This document shows positions 32,594-41,711 of a stretch of 64,000 bases of DNA, piece after piece. The stretch's first letter is position 1, and every line of letters begins with the position of its first letter. The stretch comes from an uncultured Lachnospiraceae bacterium (lineage in GTDB: Bacteria > Bacillota > Clostridia > Lachnospirales > Lachnospiraceae). The notes beneath the pieces are model-generated. The model saw nothing but the letters and a program-made list of their open reading frames with translations. It was not told the origin of the DNA and made no database searches. Both the position numbers and the translations under genes were made by a program. The stretch covers positions 82,023 through 146,022 of the forward strand of contig CAJTUA010000005.1 in NCBI GenBank assembly GCA_910579615.1, in the 5' to 3' direction.

Positions 32594-35500
32594 ATGGCAG
32601 TACATTATATTTTTGGCAGTGCAGGGGCGGGGAAGTCCTATGTGCTTTGCAGGAAAGTGAAAGAACTTGCGAAAAAAGAGCCGAAGACAAATTTTTTGGT
32701 CATTGTGCCGGAACAGTTCACATTGCAGACGCAGAAGGATTTTGTGACGCTTTCCGGGGAGAGCCGTGGCATCATGAACATCGATGTGCTTAGCTTTCTG
32801 CGCCTTGCGTACCGGGTTTTTGAGGAAACGGGCGGGGTGAACCGCATTGTGCTTGAGGATACCGGAAAGAGCATGATTGTGAAAAAAGTTGCCATGCAGT
32901 ATGAAAAGGAGCTTCTTGTGTTTGGGCGCAATGTGCACAAGGCGGGTTTTATCTCGGAGATGAAATCCATCCTTTCTGAATTTTACCAGTACGATATCGG
33001 GGCGGAGCAGCTAGAGCAGATGAACAAGGCGGCAGGCAGCAATGGGGCGCTCAAAAAGAAACTGACGGATATCGCCCTGTTGTACCAGGGGTTTCAGGAT
33101 TTTCTGGCAGATCGCTATATTACGACGGAGGGAATTCTTTCGCTTTTGGGGGAGAAGGCGGGCAGCAGCCGGATGCTTCAAAACGCCGTGCTCTGTTTTG
33201 ACGGTTTTACCGGATTTACGCCGTCGCAGTACGCATTGCTTGCGGAGCTGATGAAACATGCGAGGGATTGCTATTTTACGGTGACGCTGGATACGTCCTG
33301 TGTTTTTAAAAAGCAGAAGGAGTATGAGCTTTTTTACCTGAGTGCAAAAACCGTGGAATGGGTGGATAAGCTTGCCATAAAGAGCGGGCAGGAAATCGGG
33401 GAACCGCTTATTTTGCAGGGCGAGGGAAGGTACCAGGCGGCGGAGAGCCTAAAATTCATGGAAAAGCATCTGTTCCGCCCGGTGCGGGCGGTGTATGAAA
33501 AACCGCAGGAGAATATAAGGATTTACTCGCACCGGGATATTCACGGCGAGATTACCTGGGCGGTGAGCGAAATTTACCGTCTGGTAAAGAGGGGCATGCG
33601 TTACCGGGAGATTGCGGTGGTGACGGGTGACCTTGCGGGGTATGCGGACGGGCTTGCGCGGGAGTTTGAGCGGGCGGGGCTGCCATGTTTTATCGACCGG
33701 AAGAAAAAACTGACCGACAACCCGGTGATTGAGTTTATCCGCGCGGCAATCGAGGTGGTGCGCACGGATTGTTCCTACGATGCGGTATTCCACTACATGA
33801 AGTCGCCGCTTGCGGGGTTTGATAAAGAAGAACAGGATATGTTTGAGAATTACATAAGGGCATTGGGAATCAAGCATTATTCGATGTACAAAAAGCAATG
33901 GCGGGGGAGATACCGCACCGCGTATTCCGTTGACTTTGATAAAATCGGGGGAATCCGGGAGGAGTTTTTGCGCCGTTTTGAGGGGCTGTATCCGGTATTT
34001 TTGCGCCCGGACGCGACCGGGAGGGAGCGCATGACCGAGCTGGTGCGCTTCTTAATCCTGCATGGCACGGAGCAGTATCTGGAAGAACAGTCACAAGAGA
34101 TGATGGAGCATGACCCGGTGCGCGCGAGGGAATATGCGCAGCTATGGCGGATTTTGCTTGAGATTTTCGACCGTATTGTGGGACTTTTGGGCGACGATGC
34201 AATGACGTTAAAGGAGTTTGAGGAAATTTTACAGACGGGCTTTGACGAGGCGAAGGTGGGGCTTGTGCCGCCGGGGCTTGACCAGATTATGGTCGGGGAT
34301 ATGGAGCGCACCCGCTTAAATGGTGTGCGCTGCCTGTTTTTCTTAGGAATCAACGAGGGGGTTGTGCCAAAGCCGCAGGCGGGCGGTGGTGTACTCTCGG
34401 AGCAGGACCGCCTGCTGTTTGAGGAAAATGGGATTGAGCTTGCACCGAACCGCAGGCAGAATGCATTTCTGAGTGAGTTTTACCTATATTTAAGCCTGAC
34501 CAAACCGTCCGAGAGGCTCTATCTGTCTTACCGGCGCTCCGACAGTTCGGGCAAGGCGATGCGCCCGTCCTACCTGCTTTCGCGTGTGCAGAAATTGTTC
34601 GCGAAGCTTCCGGTGTGTGAGGCGGGGGAAGATGAGATGTTAAGCGCGCTTGGAACGGACCGGGGATTTTCGCGGTTTTTGCAGGGGGTGCGGGAGTACG
34701 CGGCGGGGGAAAAGCCCTCCTCTTTGTTTGCGGAGCTCTGCGCGCTCTACCGGACGGGGGAATTTTTGGCGCCGCTTCCGTTTGAGACCGTCGCGGCGGC
34801 GGCATTCTACCAAAAACCGGAGGACGCGCTTTCCGTGGCAAACGCGAAAAAACTTTACGGGGAAACGCTTTACGGCAGCGTGACGCGCCTAGAGCAGTAC
34901 GCAGCGTGCGCCTTCGCCCATTTTCTGGTTTTCGGGCTTTCTGTGGAGGAGCGGGCGGAGTACCAGATTGGCATGCCCGACATCGGAACCGTTTATCACA
35001 ATGCGCTGCAATATTATTCCGCGGGGATAAAAGAGAGCGAGTACAACTGGCACACGATACCCGAGCAAACAAGCATGGAATTGTTGGATGCGGCGGTAAA
35101 GCAGGCGGTGGAGGAGTACGGTGAAGGGATTTTTGCTTCCTCGGTGCGCAGCCGTGAGCTTGCGCAGCGCATCCGGCGTATGCTGCGGCGCACAGTGAAT
35201 ACTGTGCAGATACAAATCAGGCGCGGCGAATTTGAACCGGAGGAATTCGAATACGATTTCACGCACGCCGACCGCTATCTGGCGCTGCGGGGGCGCATTG
35301 ACCGCATTGACCTATACCATGACGGGCAGGAAAATTACATCCGCGTGGTGGACTATAAATCCGGAAATACACAATTCAAATTGGAAAAACTTTACTACGG
35401 CCTTTCCTTACAGCTTGCCGTTTACATGGAGGCGGCGATGCAGTGGGCGAAGGAGAAAGGCATTGAGGAAGCGGTTCCGGCGGGGATGCTTTATTACCAT

Positions 35501-36061
35501 ATTGATGACCCGATTGTGGAAAAAGGAGGGGATACTGAGGCGCAGATTCAAAAAAAGCTGACGATGAATGGGCTTGTCAATGCGAAGGAGAAGGCGCTTG
35601 TGGCGCAGGATAAGAGCTTTTACAGCGAACAGGGCGGGCTTGCTGGCGGCGTGACCTCCTACGTGATTCCGGCGGCAACCGGAAAATCGGGGAGCTTAAG
35701 CAGCAGCTCTATGGCGGTGGACGGGGCGTATTTTGATGATGTGTTAAAATGCGCGCGGGAGAGGCTTTACGAGAACGCAAAGAAAATCCTTGACGGGGAT
35801 GTGGAGCCTTCCCCGTACCGCAGGGGCAGTGAGAACGCCTGTGAATGGTGCAGCCTGAAGCAAGCCTGCAATTTTGATTCCAGGCTTTCCGGTTACCGAT
35901 ACCGGGATTTGAGGAAATTGGAGCGCGATGAGATTCGGGAGAAAATCCACGGCATTGCGGACGGGAGGATGGAAGAAGCGAAAGAAGGGGATAAGCGCGG
36001 GCAGGGTGCGGGCAAGACAGGGGGGAATGCCAAAGAGGGTGAGGAGGGGAAAACGATATGA
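32594..36061 (+). CDS. addB: ATP-dependent nuclease subunit B (AddB)
   Basis: 1155 residues. With AddA it forms the helicase-nuclease that processes double-strand ends for RecA-dependent repair. P-loop GSAGAGKSYVL is at the N-terminus. A RecB-like nuclease motif VVDYKSGNTQF is near residue 917. Iron-sulfur cysteines of the AddB type are in place: C772 in YAACAFAHFL and C1083, C1086 and C1092 in CEWCSLKQAC. Its UvrD-like motor is inactive in the family. The end overlaps addA by ATGA, as expected for subunits made in equal amounts. Confidence 0.96.
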   Translation: MAVHYIFGSAGAGKSYVLCRKVKELAKKEPKTNFLVIVPEQFTLQTQKDFVTLSGESRGIMNIDVLSFLRLAYRVFEETGGVNRIVLEDTGKSMIVKKVAMQYEKELLVFGRNVHKAGFISEMKSILSEFYQYDIGAEQLEQMNKAAGSNGALKKKLTDIALLYQGFQDFLADRYITTEGILSLLGEKAGSSRMLQNAVLCFDGFTGFTPSQYALLAELMKHARDCYFTVTLDTSCVFKKQKEYELFYLSAKTVEWVDKLAIKSGQEIGEPLILQGEGRYQAAESLKFMEKHLFRPVRAVYEKPQENIRIYSHRDIHGEITWAVSEIYRLVKRGMRYREIAVVTGDLAGYADGLAREFERAGLPCFIDRKKKLTDNPVIEFIRAAIEVVRTDCSYDAVFHYMKSPLAGFDKEEQDMFENYIRALGIKHYSMYKKQWRGRYRTAYSVDFDKIGGIREEFLRRFEGLYPVFLRPDATGRERMTELVRFLILHGTEQYLEEQSQEMMEHDPVRAREYAQLWRILLEIFDRIVGLLGDDAMTLKEFEEILQTGFDEAKVGLVPPGLDQIMVGDMERTRLNGVRCLFFLGINEGVVPKPQAGGGVLSEQDRLLFEENGIELAPNRRQNAFLSEFYLYLSLTKPSERLYLSYRRSDSSGKAMRPSYLLSRVQKLFAKLPVCEAGEDEMLSALGTDRGFSRFLQGVREYAAGEKPSSLFAELCALYRTGEFLAPLPFETVAAAAFYQKPEDALSVANAKKLYGETLYGSVTRLEQYAACAFAHFLVFGLSVEERAEYQIGMPDIGTVYHNALQYYSAGIKESEYNWHTIPEQTSMELLDAAVKQAVEEYGEGIFASSVRSRELAQRIRRMLRRTVNTVQIQIRRGEFEPEEFEYDFTHADRYLALRGRIDRIDLYHDGQENYIRVVDYKSGNTQFKLEKLYYGLSLQLAVYMEAAMQWAKEKGIEEAVPAGMLYYHIDDPIVEKGGDTEAQIQKKLTMNGLVNAKEKALVAQDKSFYSEQGGLAGGVTSYVIPAATGKSGSLSSSSMAVDGAYFDDVLKCARERLYENAKKILDGDVEPSPYRRGSENACEWCSLKQACNFDSRLSGYRYRDLRKLERDEIREKIHGIADGRMEEAKEGDKRGQGAGKTGGNAKEGEEGKTI

Positions 36062-39000
36062 GTGAAGCAGAAAAAAAGGGCAGCAAGACGCGTTGGACAA
36101 AAGAGCAGGAACAGGTGATTTCGCTGCGCGGCCGCAATATTTTAGTATCGGCGGCGGCAGGGTCAGGAAAGACAGCGACACTTGTGGAGCGGATTATACA
36201 AAAGGTGGCGGGGGGTGAAAAGCCGGTTGACATTGACAGGCTTTTGGTCGTGACCTTTACGCGCGTGGCGGCGGCGGAGATGCGGGAGCGCATCGGCGCG
36301 GCCATCGAGGAGCGGCGGGCAAAAGAGCCGGGAAATGCCCATTTGCAAAAGCAGGCGCTTCTTTTGCACAGCGCGCAGATTACGACGATTGACAGCTTCT
36401 GTCTCTCGGTTATCCGGGATTATTTCCATGAAATTGACTTAGACCCGGTATTCCGCGTGGCGGAGGAGGAGGAACTGACGCTGCTGCGCCATGAGGTAAT
36501 CACCGATGTGCTTGAGGAGGCATACGAGGCGGGGGAGGAAGATTTTTTAAGCTTTGCGCAGAACTATGGGGGGAAGCACCAGGATTTAAAACTGGAGGAT
36601 TATATCCTGCGGCTGTTCCGGTTTTCGGAGAGCTGCCCGTGGCCGGAGGAATGGCTTGCGGGGCTGTGTGACGGGAATGCTTTTACGCAGGAATGGCTGA
36701 TAAAGGTCGCCAGTTCCGCCAAGCGCCGTCTGCGCGACGCGCTTTGCTTCAACAGGCGTGCGCTTGCCATCTGCCAGGAGGCGGACGGTCCGGTTTCGTA
36801 TACCCAGGCACTGCAGGACGATATGGAACTGCTTGAGCACCTGCTTTCCTGCAAGGATTACCAAAAGCTTTCAGAGGCATTTGTGGATATCAATTTCACG
36901 GCACTTTCGCGCAAGGCAATGCCGGACTGCACACCGGAGAAAAAAAATCTGGTCAAGGCGCTGCGCGACCAGGAAAAAGAGTGCATCAAGGGATTGAAAG
37001 CAGATTTGTTTTTCCAGGATTACCAGCAGATGGAGCAAGACGAGCTGGGGGCGGCGCGCTATGTGCGCGTACTGGTTCGCCTGACGCTGGCATTCCGGGA
37101 AAAATTTGCGGAAAAAAAAGCGGAAAAACATTTGCTTGATTTTTCGGATATCGAGCATTTCGCACTGAATATCCTGACGGAAAAAAAGGATGGCGTCCTG
37201 ACGGCAAGGACGGCGGCAACTGAGCTGCGCCGCCGCTTTGAAGAAATTATGGTAGATGAATACCAGGACAGCAACGAGGTGCAGGAGGCGATATTGCGCA
37301 GCATTTCAAGGGAAGAGGACGGGGAGCCGAACATGTTTATGGTCGGGGATATGAAGCAGAGCATTTACCGTTTCCGTCTGGCAAAGCCGGAACTTTTTCT
37401 GGAGAAATATAACCGTTACTCCTTAGAGGAGAGCAAGTACCAGCGCATTGATTTGCACAAAAATTTTCGCAGCCGGGAAGAAGTGCTTGCAAGTGTGAAC
37501 GAGCTTTTTTTCCGGTTGATGGGAAAAGATTTCGGGCAGATTGACTACGACGAGGCGGCGGCGCTGTATCCGGGCGCGCAGTATTTAAAGCGTGCGGATG
37601 AACCTGGCGCAGTGGACTATATGACGGAGCTTTTGCTTGTGCCGGAGCAGGAAGAGGCCACGGAGGATTTGCAGGCGGAGGAGGATGCGGCGGAGAGCTT
37701 GTCGGAGGATGAGGAGAATGAGGAGCGCGAATACTCAAAGCGGGAGCAGGAAGCCCTTGCGTGTGCAGGAAAGATAAAAGAGTATCTGGCAGGGCTTACG
37801 GTGCAGGGGAAAAATGAGAGGAATGAACTTTGTCTGCGCCCTTGCCGGTACGGGGATATTGTGATTTTGCTGCGCACGATGAGCGGGTGGGCGGAGGTTT
37901 TTGCAAAAGTGCTGACCGAGCAGGGAATCCCCGCAGTTTCTGATACGCAGAGCGGGTATTTTAATGTGCCGGAAATCAAGTGGCTTCTGAATTATCTGCG
38001 CATTCTTGACAATCCGCGCCAGGATATCCCGTATGTGAACGTGTTGCTCTCGCCCTTTGTGGGCCTGACGACGGATGAGCTGGCGGCGCTGCGCAGCAAA
38101 GAGAAGCATGTGCCGCTTGCCGAGGCGGTGAGAAAGTGCGCGGCGGCATACATGGAAGAAACGGACACGTCCGGCGGCGCAGCCGCGCCATGGCCTGCCG
38201 GGAAGCGCCTTGCGGATTTCCTGCGCATCTATGACGCGCTCAGGGAGCGCAGCCGCATCCTCTCCGTGCCGGAGCTTTTGGAGGAATTGTTTGCACAAAC
38301 GGGCTATGACAGCTTTGTTGCGGCGATGCCCGCAGGAGCAAGACGCAGCAGAAACCTCGCGGTATTTTCAGAGAAAGCGGCGGCGTTCGGGCAAAGTTCG
38401 TACCGTGGTCTGTTCCAGTTTATCCGCTATGTCGAGCGCCTGATAAAATATGAGGTGGACTACGGGGAAGCGCCGGATGCGGCGGAGGGCGAGGATGCCG
38501 TGCGCATCATGAGCATCCACCGCAGCAAGGGGCTTGAATTCCCGGTGGTTTTTGTCTGCGGCCTGACGAAGAAATTTAATTTCGCGGATACAAGGGAGCG
38601 GCTTTTGTTCCATCCGGACGAAGGGCTTGCGATGGACTATATTGATGAGCGGCAGCGCACCATTGTGCCGACGCTGCGCAAAAAGGTTTTAAAGCAGCAG
38701 ATGGAAGAAGAAATGCTTGGCGAGGAACTGCGTCTTCTGTACGTGGCAATGACGCGTGCAAAGGAAAAGCTCTGTTTGATGGGATATGTGCAGAACTACG
38801 AAAAAATGGAAGAAAAATGGGCTGCCACAGCACCCGCCGCAGGGGAGAAGCTTTTTTATCTGACGCTATCCAAAGCGAAAACATATCTTGATTTTATTGG
38901 TCCGGTGCTTGCAGGACTAAAGCAAACCCGTCTGTGCATGGAAGCTTCGCAGAAAGAAGATGCGCAGGAGGCGGGGAACAAAAAAGAGCGGGAGCTGCTG

Positions 39001-39873
39001 CGGCAGCAATTTTTAAGCGGGGAGGGGAAGTATTTTGAACCGGATATGCTCCTGCTTGGAGGAATCCGGGCATATCTGGATTTTCATTACCCGTATACGG
39101 TTGACGCGGAATTGCCGTTTAAGGTCAGTGTTTCGGAGTTAAAAAGCATGGATGACATCGAGGAGGAGTTTGAGATACCACAGCTGTATCCGCAGCAGGA
39201 AGCGATTCCCGCCGGGGAGGAAAGAAAAGGGGTGGAGGAAGCAAAAACGGAGGATGGGAATGCCGGGGAACCGGAAGAAGAAAAACAGGGGAAGGATTCT
39301 GATTTGTATTCCTACGAGGGAACCCTGCCGGAATTTCTCCGTGAAAAGCAGGGAACGAAGGGAAGCGACCGCGGAACGCTCTACCACCGCGTCCTTGCGC
39401 TTTTGCCGTTGACAGAAGCACCACAAAAGGATACAATCAAAGAAGGCTTAAACGAATTGGTCCGCCAAGGCAAGCTTAAGGAGGAGGAAGCCAAAGAGCT
39501 TTCGGTATGGAAACTGCTCCATTTCTACCAGAGCGGGCTCGCAAAAAGAATGCGCGCGGCAAAGCAGCGGGGATGTCTGTACCAGGAACAGCCCTTTGTA
39601 TTTGCGCTTCCGGCGCGGGAAATCATGAAAAAGGAGAGCGACGAGCCAATTCTCATCCAGGGGATTATCGACGTATTCTTTGAGGAGGAGGACGGGCTGG
39701 TGCTGCTTGATTACAAGACGGACTATGTGCCGGTGGAGCCGGAGGCAACCCTGCGGCAGCGCTATGAAAAACAGCTTGCCCTCTATGAGCGGGCGCTGGG
39801 CGAAATTACCGGAAAACGGGTAAAGGAAAAAATATTGTATTCGTTTTATATGGAACGAGAGATTGTGTTATAG
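36058..39873 (+). CDS. addA: ATP-dependent nuclease subunit A (AddA)
   Basis: 1271 residues. UvrD/RecB-type helicase with its own nuclease domain. Walker A VSAAAGSGKTATL is near residue 35, VDEYQDSNEVQEAI is the Walker B region, then VGDMKQSIYRFRLA, MSIHRSKGLEFPVVF, LRLLYVAMTRAKEKL, and a C-terminal RecB-family nuclease motif LLDYKTDYV near 1217. Charged linkers at about 535-560 and 1050-1085 are longer than usual. Unwinds 3'-5' and cuts DNA ends; likely to recognise a Chi-type sequence with AddB. Confidence 0.97.
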   Translation: MSEAEKKGSKTRWTKEQEQVISLRGRNILVSAAAGSGKTATLVERIIQKVAGGEKPVDIDRLLVVTFTRVAAAEMRERIGAAIEERRAKEPGNAHLQKQALLLHSAQITTIDSFCLSVIRDYFHEIDLDPVFRVAEEEELTLLRHEVITDVLEEAYEAGEEDFLSFAQNYGGKHQDLKLEDYILRLFRFSESCPWPEEWLAGLCDGNAFTQEWLIKVASSAKRRLRDALCFNRRALAICQEADGPVSYTQALQDDMELLEHLLSCKDYQKLSEAFVDINFTALSRKAMPDCTPEKKNLVKALRDQEKECIKGLKADLFFQDYQQMEQDELGAARYVRVLVRLTLAFREKFAEKKAEKHLLDFSDIEHFALNILTEKKDGVLTARTAATELRRRFEEIMVDEYQDSNEVQEAILRSISREEDGEPNMFMVGDMKQSIYRFRLAKPELFLEKYNRYSLEESKYQRIDLHKNFRSREEVLASVNELFFRLMGKDFGQIDYDEAAALYPGAQYLKRADEPGAVDYMTELLLVPEQEEATEDLQAEEDAAESLSEDEENEEREYSKREQEALACAGKIKEYLAGLTVQGKNERNELCLRPCRYGDIVILLRTMSGWAEVFAKVLTEQGIPAVSDTQSGYFNVPEIKWLLNYLRILDNPRQDIPYVNVLLSPFVGLTTDELAALRSKEKHVPLAEAVRKCAAAYMEETDTSGGAAAPWPAGKRLADFLRIYDALRERSRILSVPELLEELFAQTGYDSFVAAMPAGARRSRNLAVFSEKAAAFGQSSYRGLFQFIRYVERLIKYEVDYGEAPDAAEGEDAVRIMSIHRSKGLEFPVVFVCGLTKKFNFADTRERLLFHPDEGLAMDYIDERQRTIVPTLRKKVLKQQMEEEMLGEELRLLYVAMTRAKEKLCLMGYVQNYEKMEEKWAATAPAAGEKLFYLTLSKAKTYLDFIGPVLAGLKQTRLCMEASQKEDAQEAGNKKERELLRQQFLSGEGKYFEPDMLLLGGIRAYLDFHYPYTVDAELPFKVSVSELKSMDDIEEEFEIPQLYPQQEAIPAGEERKGVEEAKTEDGNAGEPEEEKQGKDSDLYSYEGTLPEFLREKQGTKGSDRGTLYHRVLALLPLTEAPQKDTIKEGLNELVRQGKLKEEEAKELSVWKLLHFYQSGLAKRMRAAKQRGCLYQEQPFVFALPAREIMKKESDEPILIQGIIDVFFEEEDGLVLLDYKTDYVPVEPEATLRQRYEKQLALYERALGEITGKRVKEKILYSFYMEREIVL

Positions 39874-39933
39874 CGCGCAAGGGGCATGGGAAAAAACAAA
39901 TTCGGTGAAACGGCGTAATGAAACAGGATAAAC

Positions 39934-39963
39934 GCATGGAACGGGGATTTTAAGGACATACTA
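39934..39963 (+). promoter_or_regulatory. Sigma-G/F-type promoter for the SASP gene
   Basis: GCATG (39934-39938), 18 bases, CATACTA (39957-39963). This matches the B. subtilis forespore pattern GHATR ... CATWHTA completely. It lies about 95 bases before the spore protein start, in the 183-base gap after addA. Confidence 0.75.
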
Positions 39964-40057
39964 CGGGCAAAAGGATGACGCTGTGCGCACAGGGGTGTGC
40001 AGCCAAGTCCGATAAGCAAAAAGGAAGCGCGCAATCCGCGCAGAAACGGAGTATGGG

Positions 40058-40276
40058 ATGAAAAAGAAATTGCCGATTGATATTACAAAAGTGCCGCCGG
40101 AGGACATGGTTAAATATGAGATGGCAAAGGAACTTGGTCTGTATGACCAGGTGATTGAGAAAGGGTGGGGCTCGCTTTCCGCGCGCCAGACCGGGAAAAT
40201 TGGCGGGATGATTGCGGGGAAAAAACGAAAGAAAGCACAGACGGATGCGGCGGATGAGGCATCCGTGGAACCATAA
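40058..40276 (+). CDS. Alpha/beta-type small acid-soluble spore protein
   Basis: 72 residues: DMVKYEMAKELGLYDQVIEK and GWGSLSARQTGKIGGMIAGK, the two conserved blocks of alpha/beta-type SASP that bind and protect spore DNA, with a Lys-rich C-terminus. The first block has the Glu-rich region where the germination protease GPR cuts in homologues. The start is ATG with CGGAG upstream. A sigma-G-like promoter precedes it, consistent with forespore expression. Confidence 0.85.
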   Translation: MKKKLPIDITKVPPEDMVKYEMAKELGLYDQVIEKGWGSLSARQTGKIGGMIAGKKRKKAQTDAADEASVEP

Positions 40277-40328
40277 TATTTGGTGTTATGAGGATATATG
40301 CGGAATCAGGAGTAAGCGGGGGAGGAAT

Positions 40329-41513
40329 ATGAGAGAGCGATTATTATTTATCTACAACCCAAATGCGGGGAAAGCAAAAATGAAGGCGAAATTGTCGGAT
40401 ATCGTCGTGGAATTTTCGGAGAATGGCTACGAGGTGATTGTTATGCCGACAGCAAAGCACGGGGATGCCGCGGAATTTGCAAAGGAGTATGCAGAGCACG
40501 GCGCATGCAGCAGGATTGTATGCGCCGGGGGCGACGGCACGCTGAATGAGGTGGTCACGGGCGTGATGAAAAGCGGCAGGCGCATCCCGATTGGCTATAT
40601 CCCGGCGGGGACGACCAATGACTTTGGCTACAGTTTAAAAATCCCGAAGGATATGGTGGAGGCGGCGAAATTCGCGGCATTGGAAGAGCCAGTGCCTTCC
40701 GATGTCGGGGAAATCTGTGGGAACACGTTTGTTTACACCGCTGCGTTCGGGCTGTTTTCGGATGTTTCTTATGATACCCCGCAGGATATGAAAAATATCC
40801 TGGGGCGTGTCGCTTATCTTTTGCGCGGGGTGAAAAGCATTGTGGAAGTGCAGAATTATGTGCTGAAGGTAAAGTATCTGGCGGCGGAAGAGGATGTGGA
40901 AAGGGCAGAACAGGGTGCGCCGGAGCTAACACAACATACGCCGTCAGGGGCAGATTCGTGGGAACAGGCCAAAGATATGCCGGAATCAGCCGATGCGCGC
41001 AGGCAGACAGAGGATGTGGGGGGAGATAAGGATACCAAAAAACAGACGGAAAATATCGGGGAAGCTGGTGATATGCGCCGCCAGACAGAAGATGCAGACG
41101 AAACCACGGATATGCAGGAGCCAAAAGAAAATTTCACGCAAGCACAACCACAGACAGGCAGCTGGCGGCAGTTGGAAGGCGAATTTATCTGCGGCATGGT
41201 TGCAAACTCCAATTCCGTCGGTGGTTTTAAGGGAATCATGGGCAAAGGCGTGCGCTTTGACGATGGTGTTTTTGAGATGCTTTTCATCCGCAGGCCGCGC
41301 AACGTGATTGAACTGACCGAGATTGTAAATGAGCTCATCAGCAAAAAGTTAAAGAGTGACAATATTGTATATGCCCATGTCCGCGAGGTGGAAATTGAGG
41401 CAAACGGGGAACTGCCTTGGTCGCTTGACGGGGAATTTGGAGGGGATATGCCGCAGGCAAAGATACATATCCGGCAGCAGGCGGTGGATTATATCCGGAA
41501 GGAATCCGAGTAG
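40329..41513 (+). CDS. Diacylglycerol kinase-like lipid kinase with acidic insertion
   Basis: 394 residues of the YegS/DgkB family. LLFIYNPNAGKAKMK at the start, CAGGDGTLNEVVTGV for ATP binding, PAGTTNDFGYSLKIP, and the C-terminal beta domain with GKGVRFDDGVFEMLFI and SLDGEFGG. Between the two halves (about 175-275) is an unusual hydrophilic stretch of about 100 residues containing RRQTED, KKQTEN and RRQTED at 16-17-residue spacing. Phosphorylates diacylglycerol or a similar lipid at the membrane. ATG 40329 is set by GGAGG four bases upstream. Confidence 0.88.
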   Translation: MRERLLFIYNPNAGKAKMKAKLSDIVVEFSENGYEVIVMPTAKHGDAAEFAKEYAEHGACSRIVCAGGDGTLNEVVTGVMKSGRRIPIGYIPAGTTNDFGYSLKIPKDMVEAAKFAALEEPVPSDVGEICGNTFVYTAAFGLFSDVSYDTPQDMKNILGRVAYLLRGVKSIVEVQNYVLKVKYLAAEEDVERAEQGAPELTQHTPSGADSWEQAKDMPESADARRQTEDVGGDKDTKKQTENIGEAGDMRRQTEDADETTDMQEPKENFTQAQPQTGSWRQLEGEFICGMVANSNSVGGFKGIMGKGVRFDDGVFEMLFIRRPRNVIELTEIVNELISKKLKSDNIVYAHVREVEIEANGELPWSLDGEFGGDMPQAKIHIRQQAVDYIRKESE

Positions 41514-41558
41514 GCATTGCGCAGATGTTCTTTCCGGCGGAAAAAATGAACCAATTAT

Positions 41559-41607
41559 AAAAGCAGAAGCTGCAAACCGAACCAACACTTTGCAGCTTCT
41601 GCTTTTT
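41559..41607 (+). terminator. Intrinsic terminator after the lipid kinase gene
   Basis: AAAAGCAGAAGCTGCAAA (41559-41576) and its complement (41589-41606) with a 12-base loop and a T-run. Confidence 0.92.
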
Positions 41608-41640
41608 GTTGCAGACGTGAACTTAACGGCTTTTGAAGGA

Positions 41641-41669
41641 TTGACAGAAGACGGAAATATTGGTATCAT
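41641..41669 (+). promoter_or_regulatory. Sigma-A promoter for xylB
   Basis: TTGACA (41641-41646), 17 bases, TATCAT (41664-41669), 42 bases before the xylB start. No operator palindrome was recognised. Confidence 0.75.
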
Positions 41670-41711
41670 TATCATGGAGAAAATCCGAAAAAACAATGGA
41701 GGAACGGTAGT

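Noticed and set aside
32279..32938. 219-codon minus-strand frame at the start of addB
   Set aside because: Antisense to addB and the small membrane protein; no SD or recognisable domain.
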